Source: Anaerolineales bacterium (GTDB lineage Bacteria > Chloroflexota > Anaerolineae > B4-G1 > DUEL01). Taken from it: 11,373 nucleotides of DNA. Positions within the stretch are counted from its first letter, which is position 1. Every line of letters starts with the position of its first letter. Location of the stretch: assembly GCA_015662065.1 (NCBI GenBank), contig DQUX01000074.1, positions 1 to 11,373 of the forward strand, read 5' to 3'. Shown here one piece after another: positions 5,617-11,373 of this stretch. A program made the position numbers and the translations under genes. The notes under the pieces are model-generated. The model did no database searches. It saw nothing but the letters and a program-made list of their open reading frames with translations, and was not told the origin of the DNA.

Positions 5617-7903
5617 ACTGGGGTGGGCGTACCTCCACGTGGGCCAGGATGACGGCGTCTCCCAGGGGGGTCCCGTGGGTATCGAAGACCGGCAGGCGGA
5701 CGCCGTCGACCAGCCCGTACAGCCCGATCTCCAGGGTGTAGCGGCCGGGAGGGGCGTCCGGCGCGACGGGGATGTGGTAGGGATCGGCCACGACCGTGCC
5801 CGGCGCCCACACCGTGGTCGGGACCTGGCCGTTCACCGGTTCGTTATCCTGCTGGCCCCAGAGGAAGTTGTCGGTGGCGGCGTTGTAGGTCTCGCCCAGG
5901 AGGTGGGTGAAGACCTTGTAGCGGGTCTCCACGGCCTCGGTCGCCTGCCAGTAGAGGGTCAGCTCCACCGTCCCGCCGGGCTCCACTACCGTCTGGGGCA
6001 GGTCGTATCCCAGCAGGCGGATGGACTCCCCCAGGCGGAGGTCCAGCGGGTGGGGGATCTCGGCGGGGGAGGCCGTCTTCCCCACGGTCCGACGGACCAG
6101 GGTGAGATGTCCCACGTCGACGGTCGGCCCTTCCCCCACCTGCACCCGCAGTTGGTATCGCCCGCCGGGCAGGTCGGGTGTGAGGGGGAGGTTCACTTGC
6201 TGGCGGGTAGGGCCGCTTCGGGCCGGCGTCGGGGGGGCGGCGGTTGTGGCCTGCCGGGCCGGCCCTGCCATCTCCATCGTCAAGGCTGCCTGTGGGGGGG
6301 ACTCCCAGTAGAGGAAGACCCGCGCGGTATCTCCCGTCGGGTATCGGGGGAGGCCCACCCAGGCCCCCAGGAGCGTGACGCCTGGGGCCAGCTCCGCGCG
6401 GGGACCGTCGGGGGGGGTGAAGCCGGGGGCCAGGTCGTGGAACGATTCCGCCCGGCCGGGGGTACGGGCGAAGAAGGAAAGGCCGTTCTCCCCAAACCCC
6501 CAGGTGGCCGAGATCACCGCCCGTGTCTCCAGCCATCGGCGCACCGCCTGCTCGGGGTCGGCGCGCTGGGCGTCGGGGGTGGTCACCAGCCATATTCCCT
6601 CCGCCTCCCCCCAGAGCGGCGTCAGCAGGCTGTCGGCGGCCGCCGGGTCCATCGGCGCGCCGTAGGGGACCCCGTGCCAGTCCCCCGGATAGTGGGCGGC
6701 GAAGATCGGCCAGTCCTTGTCTGTGTGGAGCACTACCACATCGTGGGGGTGGCGATGGGCCTGGAGCGCGGCGGTGAGGGAGGTGTAGTCGTCCCGTCGC
6801 GCCCGGCCGGGGTAGAAGGAGGCCAGCCCGTTCAGCGCCACGCCGACCGCCAGGCCGACCCCCAGCCCGGCGGCCCATCGCCGCTTCTGCGCCAGCGTGG
6901 CCAGCCCCCAGCCCAGCAGGGCGTAGAAGCAGGCGGAGAGGGGGAGGAAGTAGCGGGGGACCAGCGGCCGGGCGAAGTAGGGGTTGGCGGGGATGGAGAC
7001 GGCGTAGACCAGCAGGGCGGGCAGCAGCAGTCCCAAGAGGAGCATCGCCAGCCCCGCAGTCTGCGCCGGCGAGCGGCGGGCCCGCCAGAGGGCCGCCAGG
7101 CCGACTATCAACACCCCAAATACGGCCAGCGTCAGGGGGGTATAGGCCTCCAGGTTCACCGGCACACCTACCGCCAGCGTGGTGCTGTAGAGATGGGCGA
7201 AGAAGGGGGAGGGGACGGGCTGGTCGGTGGACCAGGTGTGCATTCGGGGCAGGGCGTAGGCAGCCCAGGGGATGAAGAGGGCGGAGGCGGCCACCTGGGC
7301 CGTCGCCCAGTGGATCAGCCGGCGGCGGGGACGGCCCTCTTGCAGCCAGCCCAGGGGGAAGGCCAGGTTGGCGATGAGGGGCACCGGTCCGGTGAGGTAG
7401 AGGGTCCAGAGGCTCCCCGCGGTCGTCAGCACGTAGGCGATCCAGGCCCGCCAGCCCCCCCGCCGCCACATACGCACCGCGGCCCAGAGGGCACCGGTGG
7501 ATAGCGTTGTGGCGCAAGTGTACATCCGGACCTCCTGGGACCAGGTGATGTGGAAGCGGGAGAGGGTCAGGAAGAGGGCGGTTAGCACCCCGGCCCGGCG
7601 TCCCCCCAGCGCTCGCCCCAGCCCGTAGGCCAGGGCCACCCCCAGCGTGCCGGCCGCCGCGGAGGGGAACCGCAGCACGAACTCCCCCTCGCCGACCAGC
7701 AGCCACCAACCCCTCAGCAGGAGATAGTAGAGGGGGGGATGGACGTCGTGGGCGGTCCAGTGCAGGATCGTGCTGGCGGGGAGCCGGGCGAGCCAGACGC
7801 CCACCCCCTCGTCCCACCAGATGTTGTGGTCGGCGGATCCCCACACCCGCAGCCCGAAGGCCAGGAGGAGCAGGAGCAGGATAGGCAGGTTCTCGCGTCT
7901 CAA
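5615..7903 (-). CDS. GT39/ArnT-like integral membrane glycosyltransferase with C-terminal beta modules
   Basis: The protein has 762 residues. Enzymes of this GT-C type use polyprenyl-phosphate-linked sugars and act on the outer face of the cytoplasmic membrane. An N-terminal membrane helix (about residues 6-20) is followed by WWDEG; Asp31-Glu32 match the acidic pair in the first external loop of GT39/PMT enzymes. DVHPPLYYLLL at about 53-63 is another hallmark. About ten hydrophobic segments continue to about residue 365. A soluble region follows, ending in two beta-sandwich-like modules (about 495-600 and 610-760) with motifs of the kind LLGYDL...GGTVELTLYW. The start is TTG (complement of 7901-7903), with GGAG 7 bases upstream. 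Reading upstream in frame meets a TAA at 7939-7937 with no better start. It has its own promoter and is probably transcribed alone. Acceptor (protein, lipid or polysaccharide) is unknown. Confidence 0.87.
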   Translation of the reverse strand: MRRENLPILLLLLLAFGLRVWGSADHNIWWDEGVGVWLARLPASTILHWTAHDVHPPLYYLLLRGWWLLVGEGEFVLRFPSAAAGTLGVALAYGLGRALGGRRAGVLTALFLTLSRFHITWSQEVRMYTCATTLSTGALWAAVRMWRRGGWRAWIAYVLTTAGSLWTLYLTGPVPLIANLAFPLGWLQEGRPRRRLIHWATAQVAASALFIPWAAYALPRMHTWSTDQPVPSPFFAHLYSTTLAVGVPVNLEAYTPLTLAVFGVLIVGLAALWRARRSPAQTAGLAMLLLGLLLPALLVYAVSIPANPYFARPLVPRYFLPLSACFYALLGWGLATLAQKRRWAAGLGVGLAVGVALNGLASFYPGRARRDDYTSLTAALQAHRHPHDVVVLHTDKDWPIFAAHYPGDWHGVPYGAPMDPAAADSLLTPLWGEAEGIWLVTTPDAQRADPEQAVRRWLETRAVISATWGFGENGLSFFARTPGRAESFHDLAPGFTPPDGPRAELAPGVTLLGAWVGLPRYPTGDTARVFLYWESPPQAALTMEMAGPARQATTAAPPTPARSGPTRQQVNLPLTPDLPGGRYQLRVQVGEGPTVDVGHLTLVRRTVGKTASPAEIPHPLDLRLGESIRLLGYDLPQTVVEPGGTVELTLYWQATEAVETRYKVFTHLLGETYNAATDNFLWGQQDNEPVNGQVPTTVWAPGTVVADPYHIPVAPDAPPGRYTLEIGLYGLVDGVRLPVFDTHGTPLGDAVILAHVEVRPPQ

Positions 7904-7910
7904 AGCGGTG

Positions 7911-7914
7911 CTCC
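7911..7914 (-). promoter_or_regulatory. Ribosome binding site supporting the TTG start of the GT39 gene
   Basis: On the minus strand, GGAG lies 7 bases before the TTG at 7903-7901. No ATG or GTG lies in frame between the upstream stop and this TTG. Confidence 0.6.
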
Positions 7915-7935
7915 GATCTGGGATGGAGTGGGGGG

Positions 7936-7963
7936 ATTATAGCACGGGGGGGGAGAGTGGCAA
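7936..7963 (-). promoter_or_regulatory. Sigma-70 type promoter for the GT39 gene
   Basis: On the minus strand, TTGCCA (7963-7958) is followed after 16 bases by TATAAT (7941-7936). The -10 is preceded by TGC, giving an extended -10 element (TGCTATAAT). The spacer contains a run of eight C. The expected transcription start is near 7929, giving a leader of about 25 bases. Confidence 0.7.
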
Positions 7964-7978
7964 GCGAGAAGCGAGGGA

Positions 7979-8007
7979 TTGACACCGCCCAGCAGGCATG
8001 CTATAAT
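7979..8007 (+). promoter_or_regulatory. Perfect-consensus extended -10 promoter for the tetR-acyl-CoA operon
   Basis: TTGACA (7979-7984), a 17-base spacer and TATAAT (8002-8007) match the housekeeping sigma-70/sigma-A consensus at every position. TGC directly before the -10 adds the extended -10 element. Transcription should start near 8013-8015, inside the palindrome that follows. Confidence 0.9.
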
Positions 8008-8010
8008 ATT

Positions 8011-8030
8011 TCTACCGACCGTTCGGTAGA
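8011..8030. promoter_or_regulatory. TetR operator palindrome over the transcription start
   Basis: TCTACCGACCGTTCGGTAGA has perfect 8-base arms (8011-8018 and 8023-8030) around CCGT. It begins 3 bases after the -10 and ends 11 bases before the tetR ATG, so a bound dimer would block RNA polymerase. Its core TACCGACCGTTCGGTA fits the pattern TACCGACCGNTNGGTN, which I recall for Thermus thermophilus PfmR, a TetR repressor of fatty-acid/phenylacetate genes. Autorepression is inferred from position. Confidence 0.85.
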
Positions 8031-8041
8031 TAGGGTTGAAG

Positions 8042-8641
8042 ATGAGCCGACAGAAAGCCAGGCGGGAAAGCCAGCTCCTCGATGCCGCCACCCATCTCTT
8101 CAGGGAAAAAGGGTACCACAACACCTCTATGCAAGACCTGGCCGATGCCCTCGGCATCCAGAAGGCCAGTCTCTATTACTACGTTGAGAGTAAGGAGGAA
8201 CTGCTCCTGCGACTGCTGGAGCGCGGGAGTTCCCTCCTGGGTGCTCGGATCGACCAGATCTACGCTGCGGACCTCCCTCCGGTCGAGAAACTCCGTCGGG
8301 TTCTGGAGAACCACGCGATGACGGTGATGGAGCATTTGAACCTGATCTCGGTCTATATCCAGGAGTACCGCCGTCTGCCTCCGGAGCGGCTGGGGGAGGT
8401 TCTGGCGGAGCGCAAGCACTACGAGCAGGTTCTGATGCGGATCCTGGAGGACGGCATCGCCAGCGGCGACTTCCGGCCCGTGAACGTGAAGATCGTGATG
8501 CTGGGGGTCCTGGGCATGCTCAATTGGGTCCATCAGTGGTTCTCCCCTGCTGGCGAACTCTCACCCCAGGAGATCGCGACCATCCTGACCGATCTGGTTC
8601 TGCGTGGGGTACTGGCAGGCTCGGGGGAGGGGAGGGACTGA
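8042..8641 (+). CDS. TetR/AcrR-family transcriptional repressor, probably of the acyl-CoA operon
   Basis: The protein has 199 residues, a normal TetR length. The N-terminal helix-turn-helix spans about residues 10-55, with the recognition part TSMQDLADALGIQKASLYYY at 28-47. The all-helical C-terminal domain ends with a GMLNWVHQWFSPAGELSPQEIA segment. This resembles the ligand domain of acyl-CoA-responsive TetR proteins (FadR of Thermus/Bacillus type, KstR2), so an acyl-CoA inducer is plausible but inferred. ATG at 8042 is preferred over an in-frame TTG two codons upstream (8036), because AGGG (8032-8035) is 6 bases before the ATG. It is first in an operon with the acyl-CoA ligase and dehydrogenase, behind a promoter overlapped by a matching palindrome; both arguments support local and self regulation. 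Confidence 0.92.
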   Translation: MSRQKARRESQLLDAATHLFREKGYHNTSMQDLADALGIQKASLYYYVESKEELLLRLLERGSSLLGARIDQIYAADLPPVEKLRRVLENHAMTVMEHLNLISVYIQEYRRLPPERLGEVLAERKHYEQVLMRILEDGIASGDFRPVNVKIVMLGVLGMLNWVHQWFSPAGELSPQEIATILTDLVLRGVLAGSGEGRD

Positions 8642-8673
8642 GTTTCATCTAAGTGTGGGGCGTGTTGAGCGCT

Positions 8674-8694
8674 GATTGCCCGTCGCGGGCAATC
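8674..8694 (+). terminator. Intercistronic hairpin between tetR and the acyl-CoA ligase gene
   Basis: GATTGCCCG (8674-8682) and CGGGCAATC (8686-8694) are perfect 9-base inverted arms; opening the last pair gives an 8-bp stem with a 5-base loop. CCTTCTCT follows, pyrimidine-rich but not a T-run. It could partially terminate transcription or stabilise the upstream message, setting different levels of regulator and enzymes. Confidence 0.45.
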
Positions 8695-8726
8695 CCTTCT
8701 CTGCGTAGTGCGGCAAGAGGTGGGAG

Positions 8727-10424
8727 ATGGAGCGACCGTGGCAGGAAAGGTACGACGCCGGCGTCCCGTCTGAGATCGAGATCCCCGATGTCCCTTTCAC
8801 GGCTTTCTTCGACCGCGCCGTCGCCGAGTATCCGGAGAACGTGGCCACCTACTTCTACGGCGGGCGTCTGACATACCGGCAGTTGGGCAGGCTGAGCACC
8901 CGCTTTGCCAACGGTCTCATCGGTCTGGGGGTGCGGCCCGGCGACCGGGTCGCCCTTCACTTGCCCAATTGTCCCCAGTTCGTCATCGCCTACTTCGGGG
9001 CTTGGAAGGCGGGGGCCGTCGTCACACCCGTCAGCCCTCTTCTGGCACCCCGCGAGGTCGCCCACCAGATCAACGACGCCGGGGCCGAGACCCTGGTCAC
9101 GCTGCCCCGTTTCTACCCCACGGTACAGGAGATCCGGGGGGATACATCCCTCCGTCGGGTCATCGTCACCCCCATCAAGGGGTATATGGGCCGGGCCGCC
9201 CGCTGGCTCTACGCCCTCTTCCGGGAGCGGGGCGAGGGGGATCGGACGCCCGTTGAGGCGGGCGACTACCGCTGGATGGACCTGGTGCGCCGAGCCGATG
9301 CCCGACCGCCCGGGGTGACGGTTGGCCCCGACGATCTGGCCCTCCTTCAATACACCGGCGGTACCACCGGCATCCCCAAGGGGGCGATGCTCACCCACCG
9401 CAACCTGGTCGCCAACATAATGCAGGCCCACGCCTGGATCCAGCCGGTCCTGACCACCGGTCAGGAGAGCATCCTCAGTGTGTTGCCCTTCTTCCATCTC
9501 TACGGCATCGCTGCCTGCCTGCACCTGGGGGTGCTCTTGGCCTCGACGATGATCCTGCTGCCTCGCTTCGACCTGGAGGAGGTGCTAGGGACCATCCACC
9601 GGCTCCGTCCCACTCTCTTTCCCGGGGTGCCGACGATGTATGTTGCCGTCAATCACTACCCGCAACTGGATCGGTATGACCTCAGTTCCCTCAAGTTCTG
9701 TCTGAGCGGCGCTGCCCCGCTTCCCCTCGAGGTGCAACAGCGGTTCGAACAGATCTCAGGCTGTCGGATGGTTCAGGGGTACGGGATGACCGAGGCCTCG
9801 CCGGTGACCCATCTCACCCTGCTGGTGGGCGAGACCCCCTTGCGCAGCACGGGTCTCCCAGTCCCCGGCACTGAGGCCCGGATCGTGGACCTGGAGACTG
9901 GCGAGCGGACGTTGCCGCCGGGCGAGGAGGGGGAGATCGTGGTCCGGGGCCCGCAGGTGATGAAGGGGTACTGGCGGATGCCCACCGAGACCGCCAACGC
10001 GCTGCGGGGGGGATGGCTCTATACCGGCGACATCGGGTATATGGACGAGCAGGGGTTCTTCTACGTGGTGGACCGGAAGAAGGATGTGATCATCAGCGGT
10101 GGGGCGAAGGTGTTCCCTCGAGACGTGGAGGAGGTATTGTACGCGCATCCGGGGGTGAAGGAGGTGGCGGTGGTAGGGGTCCCCGATCCCTACTGGGGCG
10201 AGGTGGTGAAAGCCTATGTGGTGCCCCGGGATGGGGTGACCCTTGAGGCCGAGGAGATCGTCCAGTTCTGCCGGGAGCGGCTGGCCCGCTACAAGGTGCC
10301 CAAGGCGGTGGAGCTCCGCGGGGAGCTGCCCAAGACGCTGGTAGGCAAGGTCCTGCGCCGGACGCTGCGGGAGGAGGAAGCCCGGCACGCAACAGACCAT
10401 ACACACACGGAGGTTGAACGGTGA
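8727..10424 (+). CDS. Long/medium-chain fatty-acyl-CoA ligase (FadD-like, ANL superfamily)
   Basis: The protein has 565 residues, within the usual range. It activates a carboxylic acid with ATP and CoA through an acyl-AMP intermediate, in the cytoplasm or at the inner membrane face. The ATP-binding loop is YTGGTTGIPKG (209-219). The adenine/AMP motif YGMTE is at 352-356. Asp435 in LYTGDIG should bind the ribose, and the hinge region is DRKKDVI (449-455). Lys541 in LVGKVLRR is the C-terminal catalytic lysine. All core motifs are intact. AGAGG (8716-8720) lies 6 bases before the ATG. The next gene overlaps its stop by 4 bases. With tetR and an acyl-CoA dehydrogenase this suggests entry to beta-oxidation of a fatty, branched or aryl acid. 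Chain-length preference is not readable from sequence. Confidence 0.94.
   Translation: MERPWQERYDAGVPSEIEIPDVPFTAFFDRAVAEYPENVATYFYGGRLTYRQLGRLSTRFANGLIGLGVRPGDRVALHLPNCPQFVIAYFGAWKAGAVVTPVSPLLAPREVAHQINDAGAETLVTLPRFYPTVQEIRGDTSLRRVIVTPIKGYMGRAARWLYALFRERGEGDRTPVEAGDYRWMDLVRRADARPPGVTVGPDDLALLQYTGGTTGIPKGAMLTHRNLVANIMQAHAWIQPVLTTGQESILSVLPFFHLYGIAACLHLGVLLASTMILLPRFDLEEVLGTIHRLRPTLFPGVPTMYVAVNHYPQLDRYDLSSLKFCLSGAAPLPLEVQQRFEQISGCRMVQGYGMTEASPVTHLTLLVGETPLRSTGLPVPGTEARIVDLETGERTLPPGEEGEIVVRGPQVMKGYWRMPTETANALRGGWLYTGDIGYMDEQGFFYVVDRKKDVIISGGAKVFPRDVEEVLYAHPGVKEVAVVGVPDPYWGEVVKAYVVPRDGVTLEAEEIVQFCRERLARYKVPKAVELRGELPKTLVGKVLRRTLREEEARHATDHTHTEVER
10409..10413 (+). promoter_or_regulatory. Ribosome binding site for the GTG-started acyl-CoA dehydrogenase
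   Basis: GGAGG sits inside the end of the ligase gene, 7 bases before the GTG. It fixes the GTG at 10421 as the start and supports coupled translation across the 4-base overlap. Confidence 0.8.
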
Positions 10425-11373
10425 TCGATTTCCAACCGACCGAGGAACAGGAACAGATGCGTCAGCTGGCCCACCGATTCGCCGAGCGGGAGATCCGGCC
10501 GGTGGCCGCCGAGTACGACGCGAGGGAGGAGATGCCCTGGCCGATCCTAGAGAAGGCGACCAAGATCGGGCTGACCTCTTATCAGTACCCGGAGGAATAC
10601 GGGGGCGGCGGGGCGACCAGCGTGCTGACCGCCTGCTTGGTGGTCGAGGAACTGGCCTGGGGCTGCCTGGGTATCGCCACCGCCATCGTCGGCGCGGGGC
10701 TGGCAGCGGTGCCCATCATGATCGCCGGCACGGAAGAGCACAAAGCCCGCTACATCCCCGGGTTCTGCGGTGACAGTGAGATCCGGCTGGGGGCCTTCGC
10801 CCTCACTGAACCGGAGGCGGGATCGGATGCGGCCTCGATCCGCACCTCCGCTGTCCGCCAGGGGGATCACTACGTGCTCAACGGCCAGAAGCGGTTCATC
10901 ACCCACGGCGGCATCGCCGACCTGTACGTGGTCTTCGCCACTGTGGACCGGAGCCGGGGCCACGAGGGCATCACCGCTTTCATTATCGAGGGGGACACGC
11001 CGGGCCTTTCGGCGGGCAGGGAGGAGAGGAAGATGGGGATGCGGGCCTGCCACACCGGCGATGTCATCCTGGAGGATGTGCGGGTGCCGGTGGAGAACCG
11101 GCTGGGAGAGGAGGGCGAGGGCTTCTACATTGCGATGAAGGCCTTTGAGCACACCCGGCCCATCGTGGCCGCCTGCGCCGTGGGGGTGGCCCGCGCTGCC
11201 TACGAGTACGCCCTCCAGTACGCCCAGGAGCGGGTCCAGTTCGGTAAGCCCATCATCGCCAAACAGGCGGTCCGCTTTATGCTGGCCGACATGGCGATGG
11301 AGATCGACGCGGCCCGGCTCCTCACCTGGCGGGCGGCTTGGCGGGTCGACCAGGGGCTCCCGGCCAACATCCA
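10421..11373 (+). CDS. Acyl-CoA dehydrogenase, 3' partial
   Basis: 317 residues are present and the frame is open to the window end. The GTG start at 10421 overlaps the ligase TGA in the string GTGA, and GGAGG (10409-10413) lies 7 bases upstream, so translational coupling is likely. The enzyme oxidises an acyl-CoA to the trans-2-enoyl-CoA, passing electrons through FAD to an electron-transfer flavoprotein. The N-terminal helices lead to YPEEYGGGG. The family signature ALTEPEAGSD lies at 127-136, and a beta-domain follows (GQKRFITHGG, KMGMRACHTGDV). The C-terminal helical domain starts with the conserved YAQERVQFGKPI. About 60-70 residues, including the catalytic Glu of the common ACAD class, lie beyond the window. 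Substrate class cannot be fixed without that part. Confidence 0.93.
   Translation, partial: MIDFQPTEEQEQMRQLAHRFAEREIRPVAAEYDAREEMPWPILEKATKIGLTSYQYPEEYGGGGATSVLTACLVVEELAWGCLGIATAIVGAGLAAVPIMIAGTEEHKARYIPGFCGDSEIRLGAFALTEPEAGSDAASIRTSAVRQGDHYVLNGQKRFITHGGIADLYVVFATVDRSRGHEGITAFIIEGDTPGLSAGREERKMGMRACHTGDVILEDVRVPVENRLGEEGEGFYIAMKAFEHTRPIVAACAVGVARAAYEYALQYAQERVQFGKPIIAKQAVRFMLADMAMEIDAARLLTWRAAWRVDQGLPANI

Noticed and set aside
4221..5810. A 529-residue open frame on the minus strand
   Set aside because: It lies opposite the LTD-PLD gene, is rich in Arg/Pro/Gly/His and shows no domain; a typical high-GC shadow.
5639..7504. A 621-residue open frame on the plus strand
   Set aside because: It lies opposite the GT39 gene, has low-complexity Gly/Arg/Gln-rich content and shows no motif; a shadow frame.
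7942..7953. Run of G (C on the minus strand) as a possible assembly error or G-quadruplex
   Set aside because: A single short run gives no four-tract quadruplex. It lies outside coding sequence, so a length error would not show; noted only as promoter spacer.
5844..7985. A 713-residue open frame on the minus strand, another frame of the GT39 gene
   Set aside because: It is Arg/Pro/Gly-rich with no membrane helices, while the overlapping frame has clear GT39 motifs and membrane helices.
8036..8041. TTG start for tetR two codons upstream of the ATG
   Set aside because: The AGGG directly abuts the TTG, leaving no spacing, whereas it is 6 bases from the ATG at 8042.

Overview
The window is high-GC bacterial DNA, mostly about 65-68% GC by eye. 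It looks like part of a Chloroflexota (Anaerolineae-like) chromosome. This placement is an inference from gene style: a TyvE-like epimerase, a secreted lamin-tail/phospholipase-D protein with a 'YLPLV' linker, a GT39-type membrane glycosyltransferase with tandem C-terminal beta modules, and a TetR/acyl-CoA operon. There is no rRNA or marker gene to confirm it. No tRNA, rRNA, CRISPR array or insertion sequence was seen. No gene-free stretch exceeds 300 bases.

Left part (1-2999, + strand): the window opens inside an intein that interrupts an NAD-dependent sugar-nucleotide epimerase of the CDP-paratose/tyvelose epimerase type. About 81 C-terminal intein residues are visible (to base 245). The host protein resumes at Ser-Lys, and the Lys is the last residue of the SDR catalytic Tyr-x-x-x-Lys motif, so the intein sits inside the active-site motif. 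A GT4 glycosyltransferase follows, consistent with a surface-polysaccharide cluster. After a strong hairpin comes a 309-residue iron-sulfur protein with two ferredoxin-type 4Fe-4S motifs and two extra cysteine clusters.

Middle (3000-7903): a short intergenic region with degenerate repeats leads to an 811-residue exported protein with the order signal peptide, lamin-tail domain (LTD), two PLD (HKD-type) halves, LTD. It converges on a 762-residue GT39/ArnT-like integral membrane glycosyltransferase on the minus strand. The two stop codons are embedded in or abut a shared GC-rich hairpin.

Right part (7904-11373): a compact divergent control region carries two extended -10 promoters. The rightward one is a perfect TTGACA-N17-TATAAT with a 20-bp palindrome over the expected transcription start. 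It drives a TetR regulator, then a fatty-acyl-CoA ligase and an acyl-CoA dehydrogenase cut by the window end. The last two genes overlap by 4 bases (GTGA). This reads as a self-repressed fatty-acid or aromatic/branched-acid activation and beta-oxidation operon.

The most noteworthy items are the intein inside the epimerase active-site motif, the LTD-PLD-PLD-LTD exported protein, the cysteine-dense iron-sulfur protein and the TetR promoter/operator. I see no clear multi-gene system without a recognisable family.
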